From the NCBI RefSeq assembly GCF_003355475.1, contig NZ_CP031356.1, positions 310,001-374,000 of the forward strand: DNA of 64,000 bases. The letters run 5' to 3'. How positions within the stretch are numbered: position 1 is the stretch's first letter; every line of letters begins with the position of its first letter. The notes beneath the pieces were generated by a model. That model worked only from the letters and a program-made list of their open reading frames with translations, was not told where the DNA came from and made no database searches. This stretch comes from Brachybacterium saurashtrense (GTDB taxonomy: Bacteria; Actinomycetota; Actinomycetes; Actinomycetales; Dermabacteraceae). Position numbers and translations under genes: made by a program. This document shows, one piece after another, positions 16,375 through 26,450 of the stretch.

Positions 16375-17707
16375 CAGGACCTCCTCCGCCGGGGCGCGGT
16401 GCGGGCCACGGAGAGGGACAGCAGCACCGGGGCGAGCGAGCTCGGGCCCTCCCAGGCGGTCACCGGCACCCCGGCCTCGCGCAGCTCCCGCACCGTCCGC
16501 TCGCGCTGCATCCGGCGCATCGCCCAGGCCTCCGGCCAGAACCTGTCCGAGACCTGCCCGTCCACGCGCAGCGGCCGGCCGGCGAGCACGGAGGCGTCCC
16601 CCACGCTGGGCGGAAGGGTGTCTACCACGATCACGTCCGCGCCGTGGGCCACCAGCACCCCGATCTGTGCGATCGCGTCCCGGCTGAGCAGCGGGGAGCA
16701 CACCGCCGTGAGCGTCCCCGGGCGCACCGTGTGCAGGCGACGGGCCGGCCGGCCGGCGCCGTCGTCCCGGCCCGCGCGGGACAGCGCCGTGGTGAGCACC
16801 CGCAGCTGCCGGGGGCCGGAGCCCGGCGCGACCGGGCCGATCAGGTGACCGATGTCGAACAGGGAGACCCTGTCCCCGGCGGCGAGGTAGTGCCGGGCGA
16901 TCGCCGAGGTGGCGCGCACGGTCATGTCGAGGCTGCTGGGGGCGTCCGGGGCGGCCCAGGGGGCGGGGCCCACGTCCGCGAGGGTGTCGGTGACCACCAG
17001 CACGTCCGTGTCCTGCTCGGTGAACGTGGCGTTGGTGTGCAGCTCGCCGGTGCGGCTGGTCACGCGCCAGTTGATGCGGTGCAGGCGGTCCCCGGGGCGG
17101 AAGGCGCGCACCTCGGACAGCGCCGTGCCGTCGCCGCGGCGCCGGGACAGGTGCACCCCGCTCACCCCGATCGGCGTGGGCACCGACACCGGCGCGTCCA
17201 GCACCGTGGAGGCCGGCACCACCTGCACGTCCGCGGGCGGGAGAGTGCGCTGGGCGCGGTACGCCCCCAGCGCGTCGGCCACCAGCACGTGCACCGGGCC
17301 CACGCGGAGCCGCCCCCAGCGGTGGGAGGTGACGTGCAGACGCACCGCACCGTCCCCGCCGAGAGCACCGTGCCGGGGTGCGAGAGCGGCGCGCGGGATC
17401 CGGGGGAGGGTGGCGGCGACGAGGGTGCCGGGCGCGCTCCGCACCGACAGGGCCACGCTGCCGCCCTCCTCGATGCTGCGACGGTTCACGCGCCGCACCG
17501 GGTCCACGACTGTGCGCTCCTCCCCGCGGGCGATCCGTCGCGCCAGCGCCATGAGCGCCCAGAGCAGCAGCGGCAGGCCCACCAGCACCAGCTCGGGGCG
17601 GCCCAGCACCAGGGCGAGCGCGCTCGCGGCGCCGCCCGCCACGGCGGCCCGGACCAGCGCCGCCGTGGGCCGGGTGCGCAGCTCGTCGAGCTGCGCGGAG
17701 GGCGAGG

Positions 17708-17711
<4 letters not shown>
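16374..17711 (-). CDS. DUF58 domain protein
   Basis: 445 residues. Two hydrophobic stretches near residues 18-55 suggest membrane anchoring. The DUF58 signature is RPGDRLHRINWRVTSR around residue 230, followed by a von Willebrand A-like fold (DVLVVTDTLAD). DUF58 proteins are partners of MoxR ATPases in Bat-type operons linked to envelope stress or protein assembly. The GTG start overlaps the MoxR stop (GTGA). The frame stays open upstream to 18137 inside moxR, but the coupled start is the sensible one. Confidence 0.9.
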
Positions 17712-18750
<1,039 letters not shown>

Positions 18751-18754
<4 letters not shown>

Positions 18755-19257
18755 GGGGTCCTCTCCTCGCGCGGGGCGAGCTCTCTCAGGAAGCGGTGCA
18801 GGCGGGCACGGTCGAGGGCGGGCACGGGATGCGCCTCGGCGTCGGGCTGCCGGGCGGTCTCGAGCAGCGCCGTCAGCTCGGGGCTCAGCGGCGGGGCGTC
18901 CGGGTCGTGGGCGCGCTCGTCGGCGATCTCGCCGAGCACGCGGGCGAGGCCGCGGGCGGTCATGCGGCGCCGCGGCTGGGCGCTGTAGGCGAGGTCCTCC
19001 AGCCGCCGCACCCGGCCGTCCTGCGCATGCGGCAGGGCGTAGTCGACGTCGAGGTCCAGGGCGGGGGCGTGGAGCCGGTCGGCGCGGTCCGCGCCCTGGT
19101 CCACGATCCACGCGATCGCCCCGCCGGCCAGGCCCAGGGACAGCAGCACCGGCACGGGCAGGAACAGGCCCACCAGGGCGGCCACCGCCCACACCACCAG
19201 GGCGAGCGCGGTGCCGAGCGCGAGCCGCACCAGCAGCGGCACCCAGGGGCGGCTCAT
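18751..19257 (-). CDS. Membrane protein in MoxR operon
   Basis: 168 residues. Two membrane segments lie in residues about 8-52 (VRLALGTALALVVWAVAALV and FLPVPVLLSLGLAGGAIAW). A cytoplasmic, charged, helical tail of about 110 residues contains VRRLEDLAYSAQPRRRMTAR. I recognise no named family. It is coupled at both ends by ATGA overlaps to the DUF4129 gene and to moxR. Confidence 0.8.
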
Positions 19258-20072
19258 CGCCGGCCCTCCTGTGCAGGGGCGGCGGCGAGCTCGTCGGAGA
19301 GGCGCTCGAGGTGGCCCAGCGCCTCGTCGCGGGCGTCCTCGTCCAGCGGGGCGGGATCGAACAGGGCCCGGCGGTAGAGGTGGGAGAGGCGCTCCAGGGC
19401 GGTGCGGTCCACCGGCTGCGCCCCGAGCACCGTCACCACGTACTCCAGGGTGGTCTGGGCCGGGTCACGGCGCACGCCGGCGGCGGCGACGGCCCGCTCC
19501 AGGGCGAGCCAGGCCGCGATCACCGCGTCGTGCGGGTCCCCGAGGGCGGCCAGGCGTGCGCGCGCCTCCTGCACCGCGGCTCGCGCCTGCACCACCGTGA
19601 GCTCCTCCTCCGCGAGGTCGGCGAGGGCCGGGGCGGGCCGGGCCAGCTGCCGCATCCGCAGCGCCACCCAGACCACCGCGATCAGCAGCACCACGCCGAG
19701 GGCGATCAGGGCCACGATCACCCCGGTGTGGGTGCCGTCCGGGTCCGGGGGCCGGGTGGTGACGTCCGCCGTGGACCAGTCCGGCTCGGAGTACGGCTCC
19801 CTCTGCGGGAGCCACCGGTACTCGCCCTCGGTGTCGCCGCGGTAGACGGCGCCGGGCCCGCGGTCGGCGGCGGCGCCCAGGGTGACCAGGCCGATCGCCG
19901 CCAGCGACACCACCACCAGCATCGCCGCCACCAGGCGCCGGTGCCCGGCCCGGGCCGGGCCCGACGCGGCGGGAGAGGCGGTGGTGCTCGCGGCGGACGG
20001 GCCCGCGGCGGAGTGGCCCGCGGCGGAGGGGCCGGAGGCGGTGCTGCCCGGGGCGGGCGGGAGGGCGCTCAT
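19254..20072 (-). CDS. DUF4129 domain membrane protein
   Basis: 272 residues. A Ser/Ala/Pro-rich N-terminus precedes a first membrane segment (about 48-68). An extracytoplasmic loop with PYSEPDWSTADVTTR follows, then a second membrane segment (VIVALIALGVVLLIAVVWVA) and the C-terminal DUF4129 domain (EYVVTVLGAQPVDRTALERL, LSHLYRRALFD). DUF4129 proteins frequently accompany MoxR/DUF58/transglutaminase operons. Start ATG overlaps the methyltransferase stop (ATGA). Confidence 0.85.
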   Translation of the reverse strand: MSALPPAPGSTASGPSAAGHSAAGPSAASTTASPAASGPARAGHRRLVAAMLVVVSLAAIGLVTLGAAADRGPGAVYRGDTEGEYRWLPQREPYSEPDWSTADVTTRPPDPDGTHTGVIVALIALGVVLLIAVVWVALRMRQLARPAPALADLAEEELTVVQARAAVQEARARLAALGDPHDAVIAAWLALERAVAAAGVRRDPAQTTLEYVVTVLGAQPVDRTALERLSHLYRRALFDPAPLDEDARDEALGHLERLSDELAAAPAQEGRR

Positions 20073-21361
20073 CGAGAGCCTCCGTCCCCGCCCGGCGCGG
20101 CGCCGTCGGGGGACTGCGCCGCGTGCGGGGAGGCCACGATCACGGACTGCTCGCCGTCGATGCGGGTGAGGATCAGGGTGGCGGAGCCGTCGCCGAAGCG
20201 ACGCGGTCGCAGCTTCCGGCGCAGCTCCTCCGGCTCCACGGCGGTGCCCCGCTTCTTGATCTCGAGCACCCCGAGCCGGTGCTCGCGCAGGTAGGAGGTG
20301 AGGCGCTTGAGGGAGAAGGGCATCACGTCCCGCACCGCGTAGCCGCGGGCGAAGGGAGTGGAGAGCCGCCGGTCGCCGGTGAGGTAGGCGATGGTGGGGT
20401 CGAGGGTGCGGGCCCCGAGCCGGTCCGCGAGCGTGCCGATCAGCCCCGCCCGGATCACCGCCCCGTCGGGCTCGTACAGGTGCGCGCCCGGCGGCCCGGG
20501 CAGCGGATCGGCGGGGGCGTCGGCCCCGCGATCCAGCCGGTGGGTGCCGCTGCGGTCCAGCACCAGGGCGGAGGAGCGCACCCCCTCGCGCGCCAGCGGG
20601 CCGAACCACGCCGTCGCCTCCAGCACCTGGCCGTGGAAGGAGAGCCACTGCACCTCGACGTCCTCGTCCAGCGCCTCGCGGTCCACGGCCGGCCCGAGCT
20701 TGGCGCCCACCGGCCCCGCCGCGCCGTCGCGGCCCCTCCGGGCGGCGAGCTCCGCGACGGCGGAGAGCGGCGGCTCGTACTCCTCGGGGTCGTGCAGGCG
20801 GCGGGTGCGGCCCCGGGCCGATGCCCGACGGGCCGGGTCCAGCCAGATCCCCTCCGTGGCGTGCGGGTCGTGATCCTCCACCCGGCCCAGCTGCGCGCGG
20901 GCGTGGGGGAAGGGCCGCAGGTTCACGGTCGCGACCGCGACGGTGGCCGGGTCGCGGTCCACCGCGAGCACGTCCAGGCCCAGGCCGGCCAGCGCCATCG
21001 AGTCCCCGCCGATGCCGCAGCCGAGGTCCGCCACGCTCGCCACGCCCGCGCGGTGGAAGCGGTCGGCATGGAGGGCGGCGACCGGGAGGCGCGTGGCCTG
21101 TTCGAGGCCGTGCGGGGTGAACAGCATCGAGGCGGCGAACTCGCCGAACTTGTCCGCGGCGCGGGTGCGCAGGCGGGACTGGGTGAGCACCGCGGAGACC
21201 AGCTCCGGGGGATGGCCGGCCTCGCGCAGCCGCGCGGCCTGGCGCAGCGCCTCCTCCTCCCGGTAGGGAGGCAGCGAGTCCAGCACCGCCCAGCCCTCGG
21301 GCCGCAGCACGGGCTCCAGGGCCTGGAGGGCGGACTCGGCGTCGTCGGCGGGAGGGACCAT
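20069..21361 (-). CDS. SAM-dependent methyltransferase with THUMP-like C-terminal domain
   Basis: 430 residues. Rossmann methyltransferase core: motif I VADLGCGIGGDS, acidic loop LAVDRDPATVAVA and GIWLDPARR. The C-terminal part (RGYAVRDVMPFSLKRL... LGVLEIKKRGTAVEPEELR) matches the THUMP-like domain of a widespread, uncharacterised actinobacterial family. The substrate is unknown, possibly RNA. It is the first gene of the six-gene coupled run to 15823. Its start has a leaderless -10 element. Confidence 0.85.
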   Translation of the reverse strand: MVPPADDAESALQALEPVLRPEGWAVLDSLPPYREEEALRQAARLREAGHPPELVSAVLTQSRLRTRAADKFGEFAASMLFTPHGLEQATRLPVAALHADRFHRAGVASVADLGCGIGGDSMALAGLGLDVLAVDRDPATVAVATVNLRPFPHARAQLGRVEDHDPHATEGIWLDPARRASARGRTRRLHDPEEYEPPLSAVAELAARRGRDGAAGPVGAKLGPAVDREALDEDVEVQWLSFHGQVLEATAWFGPLAREGVRSSALVLDRSGTHRLDRGADAPADPLPGPPGAHLYEPDGAVIRAGLIGTLADRLGARTLDPTIAYLTGDRRLSTPFARGYAVRDVMPFSLKRLTSYLREHRLGVLEIKKRGTAVEPEELRRKLRPRRFGDGSATLILTRIDGEQSVIVASPHAAQSPDGAAPGGDGGSR

Positions 21362-21367
21362 TGCCCG

Positions 21368-21373
21368 AGCCTA
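21368..21373 (-). promoter_or_regulatory. -10 element of leaderless promoter
   Basis: TAGGCT on the minus strand, 6 bases before the ATG at 21361. It would drive the methyltransferase-MoxR operon independently of the quinone oxidoreductase gene, which lies further along the minus strand (21422-22408, upstream). Confidence 0.6.
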
Positions 21374-21421
21374 TCGTCCGGACAGGCGTCCGGGACCGCA
21401 CCCGCCGCCGGGCGCGGCGGC

Positions 21422-22408
21422 TCAGGCCCGCAGGTCGAGAACCAGCTTGCCGCGGGTGTGGCCCTCCTCGAGGCGGCGATGCGCCTCCGCGATCTCCGCG
21501 ACGGGCAGCACCTCGGAGACCTCCAGCGGGTAGCGACCCGCGCGGATGCCCTGGGCGAGACGGTCCAGCCGGTCCCGCCCGGGCACGATCGCCGGGATCC
21601 GCGCCTCGAGGCCGCGCTCGAGCGCGGGGGAGAGGTCCGCCAAGGTGGGCAGGGCGACGATCCGGCCGCCGTCGGCGAGCTGGTCGAGGCTGGGCAGGAA
21701 GGTGGAGTGGTAGTGGGTGTCCAGCACCACGTCCACCCCGCGACCCTCGGTGAGGCGCTGCAGCTCGGCCTCCCAGTCCAGGGCGTCGTAGGCCAGCGGC
21801 ACGGCGCCCAGCTCACGGATCCGCTCGGCGTTCGCCGCGCGCCCGGTGGCGTACACGGCGGAGGCGCCCGCCTCCTGCACCATCGGGATCAGCAGCTGGC
21901 CCACCCCGCCGGCGCCGCCGTGCACCAGCACGCTCTCGCCCTTCGCCACACGGGCGGTGTCCTGCACGGTCGCGATCGCGGTGAGACCCACCAGCGCCAG
22001 GCCCGCCCAGCGGGGGAGGTCCTCCTCGGGGATCTCCCCGGGGATCGGGGCGAGATCGTCCGCGGAGATCGCGATCACCTCGGCGGCCACGCCGCGCGGA
22101 TCCTCCGGGCCGCGCATGCCGAACACGCGGGTGCCCACGGTGAGCCCGCGCGAGCCGAGCTCGGCCTCGTCCAGCTCCGAGCCCGCCCCGATCACGGTCC
22201 CGGCCATCTCCCGGCCGGTGCCGGCGGGCAGCGCCAGATCCTTCGCCCGCCCGGAGGAGCCGTCGCGGATCTTGAAGTCCAGCGGGTTCAGGCCCGCGAA
22301 GGCCACCTGCACCAGCACCTCGCCCGGGGCGGGCTCCGGTGTGGGCGCATCGGTGTGGAGGGTCAGGACCTCGGGGCCGCCGAAGCGGTCGAATCGGATC
22401 TCGCGCAT
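21422..22408 (-). CDS. NADP-dependent quinone oxidoreductase-like protein (zinc-free MDR family)
   Basis: 328 residues. The N-terminal GroES-like domain starts MREIRFDRFGGPEVLTL and contains AFAGLNPLDFKIRDG. The nucleotide site is VLVHGGAGGVGQLLIPM, followed by ATGRAANAERIRELGA. No zinc-binding Cys/His set is present, as expected for the QOR group. It reduces quinones or other activated alkenes with NADPH; the exact substrate is unknown. It is divergent from the MoeA-like gene, with 145 bp between starts. Confidence 0.9.
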   Translation of the reverse strand: MREIRFDRFGGPEVLTLHTDAPTPEPAPGEVLVQVAFAGLNPLDFKIRDGSSGRAKDLALPAGTGREMAGTVIGAGSELDEAELGSRGLTVGTRVFGMRGPEDPRGVAAEVIAISADDLAPIPGEIPEEDLPRWAGLALVGLTAIATVQDTARVAKGESVLVHGGAGGVGQLLIPMVQEAGASAVYATGRAANAERIRELGAVPLAYDALDWEAELQRLTEGRGVDVVLDTHYHSTFLPSLDQLADGGRIVALPTLADLSPALERGLEARIPAIVPGRDRLDRLAQGIRAGRYPLEVSEVLPVAEIAEAHRRLEEGHTRGKLVLDLRA

Positions 22409-22553
22409 ACCCCCATCATGCACCCCCGGACCCACCCGCGGCACGGCCCGGACGGCCCGGCCCCGCCGTGCTCCGTGAGGGATGATGACAGGACGAGACT
22501 CGACACGACCGCCCCGTCGGCTCGAGCGCGCCGCCCACCCCCTCCGGAGGACC

Positions 22554-23828
22554 ATGAGCACCCGCCGACCCACGCCCGTGCAGTGGCGCGAGGAGCTCCT
22601 CGCCGCGATCTCGCTCGACCGCTCGGCGGAGCGGCTCCCGCTCGAGAAGGCGCGCGGGATGGTGCTCGCCGCGCCGGTGCGCAGCCCCGAGGCGCTCCCG
22701 CCCGTCCCCCTGGCCGCGATGGACGGCTTCGCGGTGCGGCGAGCGGAGCTCACCGCCCCCGGCACCACCACGCTGCCTGTCCTCGCCGAGCTGCCCGCCC
22801 GGCCCGGCGCCGTCGGCCCCCTGCCCCCGGGCGCCGCCGCCCGGATCATGACCGGCGCCCCCGTGCCCCGCGGCGCCGACGCCGTGATCGAGGTCGAGGC
22901 GACCGACGCCGACCCCTTCGGCCCCGTCCCCGCCGAGGTGGCTCTCACGCTCCCGGACCTGCCCGTCCCCGGCCGGCACGTGCGCGCACCGGGGGAGGAG
23001 ATCGCGGCCGGTGCCGTGCTCGCCGAGTCCGGGGACCGGGTGGGCGCCGGCCTGCTGGGCCTGGCCCGCACCCTCGGGATCGCCCACCTGGACGTGCAGC
23101 GCCGCGTGAGGGTGGCCGTCGTGGTCACCGGGGACGAGCTCGCCCCCGCCGCGGGCACCGGGGCCGGGCCGGCTCCGGCCGTGGGCGCGGTGCGCGAGTC
23201 CAACGGCGCCATGCTCACCACGGCGCTCGCCGTCGACGGCGCGGCGCCGCTGCCCGCCCGGCGCTGCGGGGACCGGCACGAGGAGCTGCGCCGCACGCTC
23301 GCCGACGCCGCCGCCGAGGCGGACCTCGTGCTCACCACCGGAGGCATCGGCCACGGGGCCTTCGACGTGGTCAAGACGCTGCTGGGGTCGCGGGGGAGCG
23401 GCACCTCCCGCTTCGCCCACCTGGCCCTGCGCCCCGGCGGGCCCCAGGGGCACGGCACCCTGCCCGGCGGCGTGCCCGTGGTGCATCTGCCGGGCACCCC
23501 CGTGGGTGCCTTCGTGGGCTACCACCTCTTCGTGCGCCCGCTGCTCCTGGGCGGGGCCGCCGCACCGCGACGGGTGCGCTGGGCCGACGTCCCGGGCGGC
23601 ACCGCCCCCCGGGAGCCCTCCCGTGCAGGGCGCTCCGGCGGCGTGCACGCACAGCCCGGCCGGCTGGGACGTGCCGCCGACGGCGCCGAGACCGTCGCCC
23701 TGCTGCCCGGCAGCCGTCTGGCCCCCTACGGGCGGGCCGACGCGATCGTGCTGTGCGAGGCCGCCGGCGGAGGGGCGCACGCCGGGAACGACGACGGCAC
23801 CGTGCTGGTGCTCCCTCTGACCGCCTGA
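22554..23828 (+). CDS. MoeA-like molybdopterin molybdotransferase (Glp type)
   Basis: 424 residues from the ATG at 22554, which has CGGAGG directly upstream; the frame remains open to 22482. MoeA domain order is kept: AAMDGFAVR, RIMTGAPVPRGADAVIEVE, VVVTGDEL, ESNGAML, TTGGIGHGAFDVVK and LPGTPVGAFVGY. It differs from the canonical MoeA at 33795 in having GTPVGA where GNPVSA is usual and in a Gly/Ala-rich insert after TGDEL. It inserts molybdate into adenylylated molybdopterin, or has a specialised variant of that job. It lies 7 kb from the rest of the pathway. Confidence 0.85.
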   Translation: MSTRRPTPVQWREELLAAISLDRSAERLPLEKARGMVLAAPVRSPEALPPVPLAAMDGFAVRRAELTAPGTTTLPVLAELPARPGAVGPLPPGAAARIMTGAPVPRGADAVIEVEATDADPFGPVPAEVALTLPDLPVPGRHVRAPGEEIAAGAVLAESGDRVGAGLLGLARTLGIAHLDVQRRVRVAVVVTGDELAPAAGTGAGPAPAVGAVRESNGAMLTTALAVDGAAPLPARRCGDRHEELRRTLADAAAEADLVLTTGGIGHGAFDVVKTLLGSRGSGTSRFAHLALRPGGPQGHGTLPGGVPVVHLPGTPVGAFVGYHLFVRPLLLGGAAAPRRVRWADVPGGTAPREPSRAGRSGGVHAQPGRLGRAADGAETVALLPGSRLAPYGRADAIVLCEAAGGGAHAGNDDGTVLVLPLTA

Positions 23829-23895
23829 CCGCCCGACCGGCTGACCATCCGTCGCCCGCGGCCCGGCCCGATTCGGGAGGTGGGGCCGGCTTCGC

Positions 23896-23901
23896 TACCG
23901 T
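23896..23901 (+). promoter_or_regulatory. -10 element of leaderless promoter
   Basis: TACCGT, 6 bases before the ATG at 23908, with no Shine-Dalgarno sequence. Confidence 0.6.
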
Positions 23902-23907
23902 GGGCGC

Positions 23908-24552
23908 ATGCCGCACGATGAGCCCTCGAGCCCCCCGGAACATGACGATGCCATCGCGCTGCGCCCCCGCAGCGCGACGGTGATCTCCCTCCTCGTCTGG
24001 GTGCTCGGCGCCGGTCTCGCGATCGATGCCGTGCTGCGCGCCGGCTGGCAGGGCGTGGCCGTGCTGCCGGTGCCGGTGCTGATCATGGCGCTGGTGTGGG
24101 CGGTGCTCTGGCTGCCGCGGGTGGTGGTGCACCGCGACCGCGTCGAGGTGCGCAACATCGTCGTCACCCATCACGTGCCCTTCGCCGCCCTGGAGAAGGT
24201 GCGGCTGGGCGCGATGCTGCGACTCGACGTCGCCGGCCCGTCCGGGGTGCGCACCCTCACCGCGTGGAACGCCCCCGCGCTGGGCCGGGAGAACCCGCTG
24301 CGCCGCGAGGCCGTGATCCACGAGCAGAACCTGCGCGGACGCGGCCTCACCCGCTCCGAGAAGCTCGCCCACGACCAGCAGCGCTCCCGCTCGGCGGTGC
24401 TCGAGGAACGATTCGTGGCGTGGATGGCGCAGCAGCGCGGCGCGCAGGGCGCACCCGGCGGCGACGCCCGCGTCTCCACCCGCCCCAACCTGCTGCCCCT
24501 CGCGGTGCTCGCCGTCTGCGTGCTGCTGGTGCTCGCCCGCACGATGCTCTGA
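23908..24552 (+). CDS. PH-domain-like membrane protein
   Basis: 214 residues. Two membrane segments near residues 24-70 (VISLLVWVLGAGLAIDAVL; VAVLPVPVLIMALVWAVLWL). A beta-rich bacterial PH-like domain follows (VVVHRDRVEVRNIVVTHHVPFAALEKV), then a charged helix and a C-terminal membrane segment (LLPLAVLAVCVLLVLARTML). Function unknown; such proteins are common one-gene units in actinobacteria. Confidence 0.75.
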   Translation: MPHDEPSSPPEHDDAIALRPRSATVISLLVWVLGAGLAIDAVLRAGWQGVAVLPVPVLIMALVWAVLWLPRVVVHRDRVEVRNIVVTHHVPFAALEKVRLGAMLRLDVAGPSGVRTLTAWNAPALGRENPLRREAVIHEQNLRGRGLTRSEKLAHDQQRSRSAVLEERFVAWMAQQRGAQGAPGGDARVSTRPNLLPLAVLAVCVLLVLARTML

Positions 24553-24570
24553 GCACGCCCCGCACGCACG

Positions 24571-24610
24571 GAGGAGGGGCCGGACCGCCGCAGCGGTCCG
24601 GCCCCTCCTC
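24571..24610. terminator. 18-bp bidirectional hairpin
   Basis: Perfect 18-bp stem (24571-24588 with 24593-24610) and a CGCA loop, between convergent stops at 24552 (+) and 24632 (-). No T-tract. Confidence 0.8.
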
Positions 24611-24631
24611 ACAGCACGTCGATCAGGCGGG

Positions 24632-26359
24632 TCAGGCGGAAATTCCCACCTGGGTCCAGTCGGTGCTCTCGAACTGCGAGGCACCGGTGTTCACGACGCC
24701 CTGCTTGATCGCGACGATGTTCGGCGTCGCGTAGAAGGGGATCACGGTCCAGGTCTCCGCGACGATGGTCGACAGCTCGTTGGCGAGCTGGTGGCGCTCG
24801 TCGATGTCGAACGCGCCCTTGAGCTGCTCGTTCACCGGGCCGATGCGGTCATCGGCGTAGCCGGTGAAGTTCTGGCCGGACTCGAGCGGGTACACCAGGT
24901 TCGCGGAGGAGGACTCCGGGTACGGGGTGCCCACCCACGAGAAGGTGACCATGTCGAAGGAGCCCGGCATCACGTAGTCGGGGAAGTAGCCGTCGGAGGG
25001 GACCGTCTGCAGCTCGCAGTTGAAGCCCACCGCGTTGAGGTTGGTCTGCACCTGGCGGGCGCGGTCGGAGTTCGACTTGGTGTCCGCCGGGATGATGACG
25101 CTGAGATCCAGGGACTTGCCGTCCTTGGAGCGCGTCTCGCCCTCGAGCACCCAGCCGGCCTCGTCCAGCAGCGCACCGGCCGCCTCCGGGTCGAAGGTGA
25201 GGCTGCCCATCGGCTCGTAGGAGTCCTGGTAGCCGTCCTGGCCGGGCATGTACACGAAGTTGTTCACCAGCACGATGGGCGCCTCCAGCGGACCCACCAC
25301 GGCGCGGCCGATCGCATCGCGGTCGATCGCGCGGGCGATCGCCTCGCGCACCGCGACGTCCTCGAGCACGCCGTCGCCGCCGTTGACGTTCATGGTCAGG
25401 TGCGTCCAGGTGAGACCGTTGGTGGTCTGGATGTTCGCATCGGAGCGGGTCTTCGCCTGCGAGAGCACGTCACCGGTGCCCACGTCCAGCCAGTCGATCT
25501 CGCCGTTGGCGAAGGACTGCGGCTGCGTGGTCTGGTCCACCACCTGGAAGATGATGGACTCCAGCTTCGGGGCGCGGCCCCACCAGTGCTCGTTGCGCTC
25601 GAGGGTGACCACACCGCCGGACTGGTCCAGGTTGCCCACGGTGAACGGGCCCTTGCCCGGGGTGGGACCGTCGGCGTAGCCGCTGTTGAAGTTCTCCGCA
25701 TCCTCGAACACGGAGGCGGGCGCCTCCGGGTGGAGCACGGTGATCCAGTCGATGTACGGGCTGGAGAAGACGATCTCGGCGGAGTACTCGTCATCGGTCT
25801 GCGTGATCGACTCGATCTGGTCCCAGCCCACGGTCGAGACGACGAGGAAGTCCTCGTCGGAGCCGTTGAGCGCCTCCCACTGGGCGATGAGGTCCGCCAC
25901 CACGATCGGGGAGCCGTCGTCCCACACGGCGTCCGGGTTGTACTTCACGACGACCGTCTGCGGATCCTCGGAGGTCATCTCCGCGGACTCGATGTAGTCG
26001 GGGTTGAGCTCCTTCTCACCGGTCTCGGAGACGATGATCTCCGCGCCGGCGCCGCAGGGCTCGGCGATCTCGGTGGTGTCGGCGTTGTTGCCGTCCACCT
26101 GCGAGCGGTTCCAGTTCGCGGGGAAGGTGAGGATCGCCTTGCGCAGGGTGCCGCCGTCCGGGACGTCGTCATAGTCCATGCGCTCCCAGTCGGTCGAGGG
26201 CAGCTCGGAGGTCGCCTCCGCCGCCTCCTCGTTCTCCTGGGCGGCCTGGGACTGCTGCTCCTCCTCGGACTGCTGGCCGCCGCAGGCGGCCAGCGCGGCC
26301 GCCGACCCGACGACGCCGGTGCCGGCGAGGAAAAGACGACGAGTGCTCGTGATCTTCAT
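24632..26359 (-). CDS. Family-5 extracellular solute-binding lipoprotein, second transporter
   Basis: 575 residues from ATG 26359. The signal TRRLFLAGTG ends in the lipobox LAAC with Cys26. A Gln/Glu-rich linker (about 27-55) tethers a family-5 binding fold (DGGTLRKAILTFPANWN, PGKGPFTVGNLDQ, HWWGRAPKLESI). It is the ligand-binding part of the transporter encoded just upstream at 26451-30556. It comes last in the operon, 91 bp after the ATPase gene. The ligand is probably a peptide, by family; no catabolic gene nearby indicates otherwise. Confidence 0.92.
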   Translation of the reverse strand: MKITSTRRLFLAGTGVVGSAAALAACGGQQSEEEQQSQAAQENEEAAEATSELPSTDWERMDYDDVPDGGTLRKAILTFPANWNRSQVDGNNADTTEIAEPCGAGAEIIVSETGEKELNPDYIESAEMTSEDPQTVVVKYNPDAVWDDGSPIVVADLIAQWEALNGSDEDFLVVSTVGWDQIESITQTDDEYSAEIVFSSPYIDWITVLHPEAPASVFEDAENFNSGYADGPTPGKGPFTVGNLDQSGGVVTLERNEHWWGRAPKLESIIFQVVDQTTQPQSFANGEIDWLDVGTGDVLSQAKTRSDANIQTTNGLTWTHLTMNVNGGDGVLEDVAVREAIARAIDRDAIGRAVVGPLEAPIVLVNNFVYMPGQDGYQDSYEPMGSLTFDPEAAGALLDEAGWVLEGETRSKDGKSLDLSVIIPADTKSNSDRARQVQTNLNAVGFNCELQTVPSDGYFPDYVMPGSFDMVTFSWVGTPYPESSSANLVYPLESGQNFTGYADDRIGPVNEQLKGAFDIDERHQLANELSTIVAETWTVIPFYATPNIVAIKQGVVNTGASQFESTDWTQVGISA

Positions 26360-26450
26360 GGGGTTCTCTCTTCCTGAGTGAGGTGTGCAGTCCTGCACGG
26401 GGGTCTTGGGGTGATGCGGGGTACTGCGGTCGAGGGCGGCCGAGCAGGGC

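Noticed and set aside
20123-23983. Open frame of 1286 codons on the plus strand
   Set aside because: It runs antisense to the methyltransferase and oxidoreductase and out of frame with the MoeA-like gene. Composition is typical of a high-GC shadow frame.
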